The notes under the pieces are model-generated. The model did not search any database. It worked only from the letters and a program-made list of their open reading frames with translations, and was not told the origin of the DNA. From positions 1-64,000 of the forward strand of contig JAJDAF010000067.1 of assembly GCA_029261995.1 (NCBI GenBank): 64,000 bases of DNA, in the 5' to 3' direction. Position numbers and translations under genes: made by a program. Origin of the DNA: Candidatus Zhuqueibacterota bacterium (GTDB lineage: Bacteria; Zhuqueibacterota; Zhuqueibacteria; Oceanimicrobiales; Oceanimicrobiaceae). Below, in pieces: positions 18,401-26,332 of this stretch; the first letter of the stretch is position 1, and the number at the start of each line of letters is the position of its first letter.

Positions 18401-20210
18401 TGCGATGATGTTTGGGAATTCTCTGCCAGGCCGCCTCGGGTGTGGTTTCGCTCGATTCCCAGACAAAAGCGCCACCTTGTTCAAGGCCGACCAGCGGATT
18501 GGTGTGCAGAAAAATTTTTGGGTCGCAGCAAAGGACAACATTGACGTGCTGCAGATCACAGTTGACGCGCACCCTCTCCGGCGCGGCCACCAGGAAGTAG
18601 TTTGTTGGCGCCCCTTTCTTTTCTGAACCGTACTTCGGGTTGGCGCTGATGTTGATGACCTCTTTCAAATCACCGTGTTCATCGACGATGCTGTCGCGTT
18701 TGGCAACGTAATTGGAGAACTCGCCGAGAATTTCACCCAGATTCTTGCCCGTGGTGATCATGCCCCAACCGCCTATCGAATGAAGGCGAACGGCAATGGC
18801 GCCTTCAGGAAGGCAAGACGGCGTTTCATCTGAAATGACTGCATACGGGTGGTCAATGCCAAGGTAGCAGAAATTGACTCCCTCGCCGCACTTCTGACCA
18901 TCCTGGCGGACGATTCTGCGTTCTGCAAAATCGTAGGCGCCGATAATCCCCTCTGGTCGGAAATCGCGAGAACCCAGACCGTAAACACCTGAGATGATTT
19001 CGGGCATTTCGGTAGCGGGATTGAGCTTCTCGAGGTCATGGTAGTGGTTGGCTTGGGCGTTGCTGGCGGCTTTGCTGAGCGCGATTTTGATGTCACGCGT
19101 CAGCGGATTGTCACCCGAAAGTGGTTCGTCGGTGCGTTCGAGCACGATGACTCGTTTCTTACCCCTGAGGGCTTTGATGATCGCATTCTCTGGGAAGGGA
19201 CGAATGACATTGACATGAATCACGCCGACTTCCACGTTGCGGGTTTCTTTCAGATAGTCGATGGCTGCCGCGATGTTTTCGGCGGCGCTGCCGAGCGCGA
19301 CAAAGACGGTTTCCGCATTGTCGCAGTTGTATTCTGAAATCAAGCCATAGTGGCGGCCCGTCATTTCGCCGAACTCCTGATAGGCCTGCTCAAAGAATGG
19401 CAACATGCCCTCAGAGAAGTTGTTGCGCCTGGCCGCGATGCCATTCATGTAGTGTTCCTGGTTCTGGACCGGGCCGAGCAGCGCCGGGTTTTTCAGGTCG
19501 ATCATCGCCGGTACGCGGCGACGGGTCGGGCCAAACAGGATGCGCTGCGCCTCGGTGGGGCATTCAATAATATCGTCCTTTGCGCCCAGGAATTCGCGAA
19601 TCAGGCCTGGTTCCGGCTTCAGAAAGGTGCGCTCAAGGTGGGTGGTGAGAAAGCCGTCCTGGGCGTTGATGCCGGGGTTCAGGGTCAATTCGCAGACTTT
19701 GCGCAGAATGATCGCTTGGTCGGCTGCCTGCTGGGCGTCTTTGGCAAAACAGATGGCCCAGCCCGTATCAAGAACCGCGCCGACATCGTCGTGGCCACAA
19801 TGGACGTTCAGCGCATGTTTGGTGAGCGCCCGCGCTCCGACTTCCAGCACCATGGTGCTGAGCTTGCCAGGAGCGTGGTAGTACTGCTCCACGCCATAAA
19901 CCAGACCCTGCCCTGAAGTGAAATTGACGGTCCGTTTTCCAGTGACCGACATGGCTATAGCGCCCCCCTGAGCTGCGTGCTCGCCTTCCGTTTCAACTGC
20001 GGTTAGCGCCTCGCCGAAGGCTGTCAACTGGCCTTTGGCATACAGAAGCTGGTAGTTCTCACCCATTTCGGTGGATGGTGTGATAGGGTAGAAAACCCCG
20101 GCCTCGGCAATGAGGGCTTCCGTGCCAGAAACCAGTTGATTGCCGTTGGTAGTGGCGCGTATTCCAGGATAACGTGGCGTTGCGGTGGATTTGCCGCTAG
20201 ATTCTGCCAT
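15471..20210 (-). CDS. nifJ: Pyruvate:ferredoxin (flavodoxin) oxidoreductase, extended NifJ type
   Basis: A 1579-residue single-chain enzyme that oxidatively decarboxylates pyruvate to acetyl-CoA, passing electrons to ferredoxin or flavodoxin through TPP and three Fe4S4 clusters. Domain order is that of NifJ: pyrimidine-binding domain, CoA-binding domain II, gamma domain, two-cluster ferredoxin domain (CTQCMEC from 808, CKGCAAC from 943) and TPP domain (ACAGCGE near 1030, GDGGMGDIGY near 1250, YSNTGGQNS). Ordinary NifJ is about 1170-1200 residues. Here some 80 extra helical residues separate the two cluster motifs, more helical sequence follows ACAGCGE, and about 140 residues extend the C-terminus. 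The start is the ATG preceded by AGGAGAGAAGAAT; 40 further in-frame codons upstream look untranslated. The gene stands alone, with a palindrome in its leader. Related 2-oxoacid substrates remain possible. Confidence 0.93.
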   Translation of the reverse strand: MAESSGKSTATPRYPGIRATTNGNQLVSGTEALIAEAGVFYPITPSTEMGENYQLLYAKGQLTAFGEALTAVETEGEHAAQGGAIAMSVTGKRTVNFTSGQGLVYGVEQYYHAPGKLSTMVLEVGARALTKHALNVHCGHDDVGAVLDTGWAICFAKDAQQAADQAIILRKVCELTLNPGINAQDGFLTTHLERTFLKPEPGLIREFLGAKDDIIECPTEAQRILFGPTRRRVPAMIDLKNPALLGPVQNQEHYMNGIAARRNNFSEGMLPFFEQAYQEFGEMTGRHYGLISEYNCDNAETVFVALGSAAENIAAAIDYLKETRNVEVGVIHVNVIRPFPENAIIKALRGKKRVIVLERTDEPLSGDNPLTRDIKIALSKAASNAQANHYHDLEKLNPATEMPEIISGVYGLGSRDFRPEGIIGAYDFAERRIVRQDGQKCGEGVNFCYLGIDHPYAVISDETPSCLPEGAIAVRLHSIGGWGMITTGKNLGEILGEFSNYVAKRDSIVDEHGDLKEVINISANPKYGSEKKGAPTNYFLVAAPERVRVNCDLQHVNVVLCCDPKIFLHTNPLVGLEQGGAFVWESSETTPEAAWQRIPKHHRKEIIEKDIQVYILNGFDIAKQATDRQDLQTRMQGNSFLGAFFKVSPLLQDYKIKDADFLATVKKQYEKKFGRFGEAVVESNMTVMQAGFGNVRKVEHGELDAPDTSMFVGDLISPCNITAATIPDSKLLQVQANGNGKNGARLDTQADHSVFKLSTFNKEFRAGLGYNQPASPLASVGIMAAATGMDSGKYVARREVPLFIEENCTQCMECIIVCPDTALPNTAQDISTVLTSAISNYVSDAGARTALMTKVAEIESACRATMLEFAAEKENTTRFKEVVVSHLRTLEDDSITPKSIGELEAILDILPISYKKTKQIFLNKEKKDPGNGGLFSIFVNDMCKGCAACVDACGDHMALKMVDESEDLHARLESAETFLKTLPETPSKYLGIFDAASPQDSKAAALRFHLMLQSKYEAFVSGDGACAGCGEKSVLRAVATLSETYMRPIFHAKADRLLQKADELEKAGLKALQDLHKRDEQSYIIFRKTVLHLLMGFGGKNGADTDSLIAEGFKGDDQDIIAAIIAVLRQAAINHRSLQTIEGVAPNGMSAMAMTANTGCNTVYGSTPPNNPHPYPWMNSLFQDGATIGWLIGESFIKDHGRQSVIPERLADAVLSGLKEEVTEDVYFSYTHFTDTYMTDDEIMELPKVWAIGGDGGMGDIGYQNVSKAVLQNRPNLRILLLDTQVYSNTGGQNSDSSPMTGGFDMNQAGAASEGKLTEKKAVAESFVSGHGSAYVAQVSMSNSGTLYKSLLDGLGYRGTAFFQVFTTCQPEHGVPDFAAQLQAQRIRDSRGMPEFICDPRLGETYPEILSIKGNPAKDRDWYTKKAPVSKTPYLYTVAHWAFSEARFRLHHKSVKPDAVKGMVRLEEKLKLITQDDVMHRRFLDKSHRSYVPKRGVYTIDYEDDGSEVYHVLSRQMVLFCVERRKAWRILQSRAGIINKDYLEQKQLLAQVDNGELTVGDVLNGANGLATKQEAAVAK

Positions 20211-20244
20211 ATTCTTCTCTCCTTCAGAAGCAGTGAGTATGTGG

Positions 20245-20266
20245 TTCAGATTGAATCTAATCTGAA
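20245..20266. promoter_or_regulatory. Palindrome in the nifJ leader
   Basis: TTCAGATT and AATCTGAA are perfect inverted 8-base arms around GAATCT, 34 bases upstream of the oxidoreductase start codon. The form suits a dimeric regulator; the binding protein is unknown. Confidence 0.4.
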
Positions 20267-20582
20267 ATATTTCGTATTTCCAGTGCCCGGCCGTGGACAT
20301 GCAAAAATAACTAAGCTGTAATTTATGCAAAAAATGCGCTTGTTCAAAGAGAAAAAATCCAAACTAACCCAGTATTGTTACAATAATTCATGCTTGACCG
20401 AAGATGGTCTTGGCTCTTGTTTCGTCATTGCGTTGAGCCCAAATCTTCTGGACAAAATCATTTGATCTCGGTTTAAAGGGTCGCGCGGATGACGAAACCG
20501 AGAGCTTTCGGTCAAACACCAATTACCCGGTTTATCGGCAGGGTGAATTGAGGAGGAGATGCGTGAATATGCAGAAACGCTT

Positions 20583-22163
20583 TTAGACCTTGAACAGAAT
20601 ATCCATGTACTTCTTGAGTAGCTCACTTACCACGCCGCGCAACGGGATGGTTGCGGCCATACCGTAGACCGGCGCCATACCGCCGCTCTCAGCAGGCTTG
20701 GCCCTGACGTAGGCAACGGCTTCGCGCAGGTCACCCACAAATTTTTGTGCGATCCCGGGCTGCGTGTGCCGCAAAGTCACGCACAAATGAACGCACGCTG
20801 GTTTGTGCAGACCATTCAGGCTCCAGCTGCGTTTGGTCATGAAATCCATGATTCTGTAGATGTCAAGCCCTTCCGAAGCGAACGCGATGACCCACAGGGG
20901 TTTTCCGAGAATTCTTAACCCGGCGATACCGGCAACTTCTTGTTTGATGAAGTCCGCGGTTTCCAGGATTTTGCGGGTGGCCTGCAGGTAGCCTTGTTCG
21001 CCCGTGGCCACCATCGCCGCCCAGCAGGTCGCGCTTAGAGCGCCAGGTCGGCTGCCGGCAAAGGTTGGAGAGAAATAGAGCCCGCCCGGCCATTCGGTAG
21101 CCGTGTAGTATTGATAGTGACGCAACTCCTGGCCGCGGTAGAGAACCACGGAAGAGCCCTTCGCGGCGTAGCCATATTTGTGTGTATCCGCAGACATGCT
21201 GGTCACGCCACGCAGGCTGAAGTCGAAAGGCGGCACGTCATAGCCCAGTTTTCTGGCCCACGGCAGAACGAACCCTCCCAGGCAAGCATCGGTGTGAAAG
21301 CCTATGCCACGCTCAAGGGCCAGCTCAGACAATACCTCGATGGGGTCGATGGCGCCGTGCGGAAATGACGGGGTTGACCCAACGATGACAATCGTGTTGC
21401 GGGTGATGGCTTTGCGCGCGGCAGAGATATCTGCTTTGAAATCGCTGTCCACTGGAATGCGCTTCAACCTGATGTTGAAATATTGCGCGGCCTTGTCAAA
21501 GGCTGCGTGGGCCGTCAGCGGCACGACCATCTCTGGCCTGCGAATGCCAAGCTTGTCGCGTGCCCAGTCGCGGTAGGTTTTCATTGCGAGAAGAATGCTT
21601 TCAGTGCCGCCGGAAGAGACCGTGCCGCAGATTTCTCCACCGGAACGTAGTTTTGCCCGCCGCCTGTTGCGCCATCCGCCGCCAGTCTTCCCGGGGTCGC
21701 TTTCGCCGCCGGCGGGATGCGATTTCCCGCCCAGCATGCCGGCGGTCATGGCCACGACTTCGGCTTCGTATTTGCTGGCGCTTGGCCACAAATCAGAGTG
21801 CAGGGGGTTACTCTGCGAATTCAGAGCATAAACCCGGTTGAGAAATTCGATGTGCTCCGCGTCGCCATGATAGACTGCCCCGGAAACAAAACCGTTCCGC
21901 CAGCGCTCTTGTTCTTTGGCGTGCATGGCCTCCATGTCTTGCAGAATTTCGTTGTGGCCGCGGCCTTGCTCCGGAATGTCCGCGAAGGTTGGGAAATCCG
22001 TGCGGTAGGGTTTCAACTCATGTTCCATTTCCTGGAGAATGGCGTCATACTCTGAATCCATCTTGCGCCGCACCGCGGGTATGGATTTGAGCAACCGTTC
22101 GATTCCCCGCAGCAAGCCGGGGGGCAGTCGCTCAAGCTTGTTTATGAGAGAAGTGGTTGGCAT
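20583..22163 (-). CDS. Sphingosine-1-phosphate-lyase-like PLP-dependent enzyme
   Basis: A 526-residue group II decarboxylase-fold enzyme closest in pattern to sphingosine-1-phosphate lyase. [22 protein letters not shown] matches the lyase family's phosphate/PLP-binding segment (given here as its two parts VSSGGTESI and KTYRDWA). HTDACLGGF carries the PLP-ring aspartate, and [13 protein letters not shown] has the Schiff-base Lys329. No N-terminal membrane anchor is present, unlike eukaryotic enzymes. The family cleaves phosphorylated amino alcohols to an aldehyde and phosphoethanolamine; the bacterial substrate here is not known. An in-frame TTG six codons earlier overlaps the kinase stop; I prefer the ATG with GGTGGAAG upstream. 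It is last in a unit with an FGGY kinase and a DUF4954 protein. Confidence 0.87.
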   Translation of the reverse strand: MPTTSLINKLERLPPGLLRGIERLLKSIPAVRRKMDSEYDAILQEMEHELKPYRTDFPTFADIPEQGRGHNEILQDMEAMHAKEQERWRNGFVSGAVYHGDAEHIEFLNRVYALNSQSNPLHSDLWPSASKYEAEVVAMTAGMLGGKSHPAGGESDPGKTGGGWRNRRRAKLRSGGEICGTVSSGGTESILLAMKTYRDWARDKLGIRRPEMVVPLTAHAAFDKAAQYFNIRLKRIPVDSDFKADISAARKAITRNTIVIVGSTPSFPHGAIDPIEVLSELALERGIGFHTDACLGGFVLPWARKLGYDVPPFDFSLRGVTSMSADTHKYGYAAKGSSVVLYRGQELRHYQYYTATEWPGGLYFSPTFAGSRPGALSATCWAAMVATGEQGYLQATRKILETADFIKQEVAGIAGLRILGKPLWVIAFASEGLDIYRIMDFMTKRSWSLNGLHKPACVHLCVTLRHTQPGIAQKFVGDLREAVAYVRAKPAESGGMAPVYGMAATIPLRGVVSELLKKYMDILFKV

Positions 22164-22177
22164 GGTCTTCCACCATC

Positions 22178-23767
22178 TCAAACCAACTCGAGATTGAGCC
22201 GGCGGTAGATGCCTTTATTCTGCTTGTAGATGTTGAGAAATTCTCCGAACAGCAGGTCGTAGATCTCCCTGTTCGCGGAGTTTGGTTCGAAAACGCGTTC
22301 AATTTGAGTGCGCTCTGCGATGTCGTCAAATGTCATGTGGCCCAGGACAATCGATGCGAGAAAGGCTGCGCCACGCAGGTTCGCCTGCATCGGCTGATTG
22401 ACTTTGCGTATCGGCCGGTCGAGGACGTCGGCGTGGATCTGGCACCAGATATCCGACTTGGCGCCGCCACCGATGACATTCAGCGCGTCAAACCGGCGGT
22501 TGATGAATTTCTCAACATATTGCAGCAGCCAGCGTGAGTTGTATGCCACGCCCTCGAAGACCGCACGAATAAGGTGGTCACGCGTGGTCTGCAAAGACTG
22601 ATTGTAAAATCCGGCGCGGACCGAGTGGTCTTCCACTGGAGTGCGTTCACCGTAGAGCCAGGGCGTGAAAATGACGCGGCCGCTGCCTGCTTCCACCCGT
22701 TCCGCGATGCGATCAAAGAGCTTGTACGGCTGCCCGATGTTTCCGGCCCCGCCTACGTCGTCTTCCTGCCGCAAGATGTTGTTCTTGAGATAGTTCAGGC
22801 AGGCTCCGGCGCTTTCCTGCTCATTCGCGACAAAATACTTGCCCGGAATTGCCGATGGCAACGAGGCCATGTTGTGAAACAGATCGGTCTTCTTGAATGG
22901 TACGTGGCAGGTCAACCAGGATGAAGTGCCGAGGTAGAGATGACCCTGAAAGTCCCGAACCGCTCCGGACCCGAGCGCGGCAGACTGTACGTCCGGCGTG
23001 CCCATCACAACCGGGACGCCGGACTCGACCCCCAACTCGAGTGCGACCTCCGGAAGCACCGGTCCCAAAATGTCCAGAGACGGTTTTAGGTCCGGCAGTT
23101 TGGAACGTGAGATGCCGCTGAGTTGGAGGAGGGCATCGCTGTAGCGAATGTTGCTGACATCGCGGTTGTCCGTCAGCCAATGCAGAGTGATTGAATCGAA
23201 AGAGGCGGCGTACTTGCCGGTCAGCCGCAGGTTGAGGTAGTCTTTTGGTTCGAGAAACTTGCAGGTCGATTCGTAGATGTCGGGATGGGCGTGTTTCAGA
23301 TAGAGAATATGCGAGATGGGGTCCTTGCCGGATTGCCCGGGCATACCCCCGGTCAGTCGGACCCAACGTAGCAGATTGGCCACGCCGTAGCCCGCAATTT
23401 GCGGTTGTCCGCCCGTAATTTTGCGAATGTGGGGGGCGCCTCGGGAATCCATCCAGATAATGGCGTTTGTCAGAGGCTGCCCGTCGTGGCCAACCGCCAC
23501 TGTGCCAGACCACTGACTGGTGCAGGAAATTGCCACAAGCGGGCCGCGGGTGAAAAATCCGCGCTCTTTGAGCCTGCTGCAGGCCCGAATGATCGCCTGC
23601 CACCAGTGACCGGGTTCTTGCTCGGCGCCGCCGTTCGCAACCAGATGGATGGGGACTTCCTCAAATTCTGAGCCGAGAATCGTTCCATCTGTGGTCACAA
23701 CCGCAACCTTGGGACCGGAGGTGCCCAAATCAATGGCCAGAATACATTTCTCGTTCGGAGTTGTCAA
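22178..23767 (-). CDS. FGGY-family carbohydrate kinase, xylulokinase-like
   Basis: A 529-residue sugar kinase with the N-terminal actin-like fold ([15 protein letters not shown]), the [12 protein letters not shown] and IIWMDSRG segments of the substrate domain, and the C-terminal nucleotide-binding part ([24 protein letters not shown]). It phosphorylates a ketose or polyol with ATP; xylulokinase is the nearest pattern but the substrate is uncertain. The start is TTG with a GGAGG site. Its stop lies 14 bases before the ATG of the PLP-lyase gene, and an alternative lyase start overlaps it, so the two are translationally coupled. A DUF4954 gene lies 165 bases upstream on the same strand. Confidence 0.9.
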   Translation of the reverse strand: MTTPNEKCILAIDLGTSGPKVAVVTTDGTILGSEFEEVPIHLVANGGAEQEPGHWWQAIIRACSRLKERGFFTRGPLVAISCTSQWSGTVAVGHDGQPLTNAIIWMDSRGAPHIRKITGGQPQIAGYGVANLLRWVRLTGGMPGQSGKDPISHILYLKHAHPDIYESTCKFLEPKDYLNLRLTGKYAASFDSITLHWLTDNRDVSNIRYSDALLQLSGISRSKLPDLKPSLDILGPVLPEVALELGVESGVPVVMGTPDVQSAALGSGAVRDFQGHLYLGTSSWLTCHVPFKKTDLFHNMASLPSAIPGKYFVANEQESAGACLNYLKNNILRQEDDVGGAGNIGQPYKLFDRIAERVEAGSGRVIFTPWLYGERTPVEDHSVRAGFYNQSLQTTRDHLIRAVFEGVAYNSRWLLQYVEKFINRRFDALNVIGGGAKSDIWCQIHADVLDRPIRKVNQPMQANLRGAAFLASIVLGHMTFDDIAERTQIERVFEPNSANREIYDLLFGEFLNIYKQNKGIYRRLNLELV

Positions 23768-23932
23768 CTTCGCCTCCGCGATTTTCTGTCCCTGAAAACT
23801 GCTTGAAAGTAGGCTTATTTCCGAGGAAGATCAAGCTGCAGGTTGTGAAATGATTGTCAAATCGGTGGGCGAAATCCCGGACTGAGAAAGAGCCGACCGC
23901 CGGCGTTTGTCCAAGGGAGTGGGATTCCGATT

Positions 23933-25918
23933 CTAAGCTGATTCAGTGAGCCCGGCGAGCCATTGTTCCGCCGTTCGGGTGATTTCTGCCGACTCCGCCC
24001 TCACTTTCCTGACGAATTCATTTTTTTCGTAGGCGCCTCTGACCGCCAAAAAATCAGCCGCGCGGACGGTTTCGTCTCCGTCAATGCCAAAGCCGATCTG
24101 GCTCTTTTCGGCAAATTCTTTTTCAGCATCTTTCAGGACCATGTTGTTGAGTTTGATGTAGCTGTTCTGCCAGGTTGAAATGATCTGACTCAGTTGTCTG
24201 GCAGAGATTTCCGCCATATCGATACCGAGTTGCTGCAGCAAGAGCCCGGTGGTCCATTGCCAGGCTTTTTCGTCGTAGGAGTCATGGACAAGTTTCAAGG
24301 CTGCCTGCAGACTTTCGATGCTGTCGGTCTCACCGTCGCCCAGCGCTCGCACGATGTTCTCGATGTCAGATTGGGGAGCCAGGAGACCGGCAAGGTCAAT
24401 CCATTTTTCGCCAGCGGTTCCGGGCTTGGCCATCAACTTGTTCCGGAGCTTTGACAGAGATGCGTCAGGCGTCAGCCCATCCATCCGCCGCAGCACCTGG
24501 TTTCCGATGAAAATGTCAATTGCAAGCTGGTAGTACTTGCGACAAGTCCGAAGCAAGGGTCGCCGAATCTTTATGCCTTTGTATGCGACGTGGATTTGCT
24601 CCTTGTCGGCGGATTCGTGTAAATCTTGCAAAACCCTCATGCCATTCACAACTTTTTGGATTGTGTAGGGGCTGAACAGGTCGAAGGTGATGAAATCGAG
24701 TCTGTGCGGGTCTTTTCTGCGGTCTCGTTTCGGCCATTTTTCGCTGTCGCGTTTGGTGCCAACGGTGAATAGGTTTATTGCGGGGCTTAGCACGCTCGTG
24801 CCATCTCTTTCCGTGATGTAGGAGAAGGGAAAGTCGCTGGTGTCGAAATTTGCGTTGTGCTTGCCAACCACGGCCGTGAAGGCTCCAACGCGACTCGGCC
24901 ACAAGAGGTAGCTGAATGAGCCCGTCTTGGCGCCGCGTTCCAAAAGCCCCTGGTGCAGCGGACCCAGTTTGTACATGTGGTTGCTCTGGTTCGTGCCACT
25001 GCCGGCGTTGTAGAAGGAAAACATGCCTGCTATCAGCAGCGTCAATTTGTGGTGGGTGACCGTGTACGGCCCGGCAAACAAGCCGGCGGCTTCGCCATGG
25101 AATCCCTCGCAGTTGGCAAAGAATGCGCTATGCTCTGCCGAGAATTGTTTGCCGATCTGCACCGCCTGCCCGACAAACGTGTCAGAGAGCATTGCGGCGC
25201 CATCTACCCGGGAGCCGGACAGGACCATAAAGCGTTTGGCGACCACGTCTTCCCCAATGAAAACCGGCGCCTCCGCGCAGCTCGCAAGCGTGCCTTCTTC
25301 AAGCAGAGATGCGCCCTCGACCACTGCATGTGAGCCGACCGCCACGTTGCGTATTTTCGTGCAGTTCACGATTCTCGCATGGTCACCGATTCGGCCGCGC
25401 GTGGATGTCTTGCCCCTGGCGTATTCTGCAATGAGCCGGGCGAGCTTTTCTACCATGACTGAGTCGTGGCGGTAGGCGACCAGCAGGTAGGCGATGGATG
25501 CAGACAGTTTTTCGAAGATGGGCAATTCCCGACCGCCACCTTCGTTCCAGACTTTGATTTCCCTGCCGTTGCCGAAGGACGTCTCTCCCGTGACGATAAG
25601 CTCGGGGACATTCTCGATAACAACGTGGTCACCAACGTTGTAGTTTGCGAGGTGGGTGACATTCGATATGTAGCCGCAGTCTCCGATTTCGGCGTTCACC
25701 AACGAGCTGTTGTAGAGCCCGCAGGCTTTCGCAACACCCGGCAATACTTCGATGGCGCCAGCGAACACGCCCAGCTTGATCTGGCCCGCAAACTGCACGT
25801 TGCGCACATGGTCTGGCCGGAAGCCGTTCTTGACGTTCAGGTCACTCCAGTTGCCGGCGCTGCAACCTTGTGACTGCAGGGTCTCGACTTCTTCAGCGGT
25901 CAGCTTTCTGAATGACAT
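23933..25918 (-). CDS. DUF4954 family protein (left-handed beta-helix type)
   Basis: A 661-residue cytosolic protein that begins FRKLTAEEVETLQSQGC and has the N-terminal GKIKLG/ YNSSLVNAEIGDCGYISNV-type hexapeptide region of the DUF4954 family. Family members are known mainly from Bacteroidota and Spirochaetota and carry left-handed beta-helix repeats like those of acyl- and nucleotidyl-transferases (for example GDHARIVNCTKIRNVAVGSHAVVEGASLL between about 180 and 215). Biochemical function is unknown; the hexapeptide repeats suggest a sugar- or nucleotide-sugar-related enzyme or scaffold. The ATG has an AGAAAGGA site. A 122-base palindromic element lies only 24 bases upstream, so the native promoter is either inside or beyond that element. 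It leads the unit with the FGGY kinase and PLP lyase. Confidence 0.85.
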   Translation of the reverse strand: MSFRKLTAEEVETLQSQGCSAGNWSDLNVKNGFRPDHVRNVQFAGQIKLGVFAGAIEVLPGVAKACGLYNSSLVNAEIGDCGYISNVTHLANYNVGDHVVIENVPELIVTGETSFGNGREIKVWNEGGGRELPIFEKLSASIAYLLVAYRHDSVMVEKLARLIAEYARGKTSTRGRIGDHARIVNCTKIRNVAVGSHAVVEGASLLEEGTLASCAEAPVFIGEDVVAKRFMVLSGSRVDGAAMLSDTFVGQAVQIGKQFSAEHSAFFANCEGFHGEAAGLFAGPYTVTHHKLTLLIAGMFSFYNAGSGTNQSNHMYKLGPLHQGLLERGAKTGSFSYLLWPSRVGAFTAVVGKHNANFDTSDFPFSYITERDGTSVLSPAINLFTVGTKRDSEKWPKRDRRKDPHRLDFITFDLFSPYTIQKVVNGMRVLQDLHESADKEQIHVAYKGIKIRRPLLRTCRKYYQLAIDIFIGNQVLRRMDGLTPDASLSKLRNKLMAKPGTAGEKWIDLAGLLAPQSDIENIVRALGDGETDSIESLQAALKLVHDSYDEKAWQWTTGLLLQQLGIDMAEISARQLSQIISTWQNSYIKLNNMVLKDAEKEFAEKSQIGFGIDGDETVRAADFLAVRGAYEKNEFVRKVRAESAEITRTAEQWLAGLTESA

Positions 25919-25942
25919 TGCAGGCGTCCTTTCTCGTCTGTC

Positions 25943-26064
25943 CTAGTGTCACGATTTCTAATTTTCCGAACAAAACTCTGACAGGGTTTCGACCCTTTTT
26001 TATGCCTGAAACGGTTAACATCAAACCCTGTCAGAGTTCGCTTATTTGGAAATCATCACACTAG
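25943..26064. mobile_element. MITE-like palindromic element, copy 1
   Basis: A 122-base element, identical at 121 of 122 positions to a second copy at 58163-58284. Ends are imperfect inverted repeats CTAGTGTCACGATTTC and GAAATCATCACACTAG (14 of 16 matching). Inside are perfect 16-base arms AACTCTGACAGGGTTT and AAACCCTGTCAGAGTT. It has no coding capacity. This fits a miniature inverted-repeat element moved by a transposase encoded elsewhere; CTAG may be part of the end or a target duplication. It sits 24 bases upstream of the DUF4954 start. Confidence 0.8.
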
Positions 26065-26183
26065 GTCTGGAAGTGTGTTACCGGCGATGGGCTCAATATC
26101 CGTAGAATATTTGACGGTTTCAACCTGCAACTCCTTAGTTCCTGACAAGTCAAATTCTGTCACTTTTTGGCAAAATATTTTTT

Positions 26184-26258
26184 GGACAGGATTTACAAAA
26201 TCAACAGGATGTTGTGAATGGTCGGCTTAAAAACTAATCCTGAAAATCCTGTTAATCA
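26184..26258. repeat. Imperfect inverted repeat of the ACAGGAT/ATCCTGT kind
   Basis: The left part holds two ACAGGAT units (one followed by TTAC, one preceded by TCA) and the right part two matching ATCCTG units ending ATCCTGTTAATC. Together they can form a long imperfect hairpin. Sequences of this composition are common short intergenic repeats in many bacteria. It lies in a gene-free stretch of about 410 bases that also carries the palindromic element. The rest of that stretch is AT-rich with no recognisable gene. Confidence 0.45.
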
Positions 26259-26332
26259 GCACTAAACATTTCTGGTTCCGGCTTCGCCGGGTTGTGTTGA
26301 TGGACGACCCTGTCCTGATCTGGGCGCCTCAG

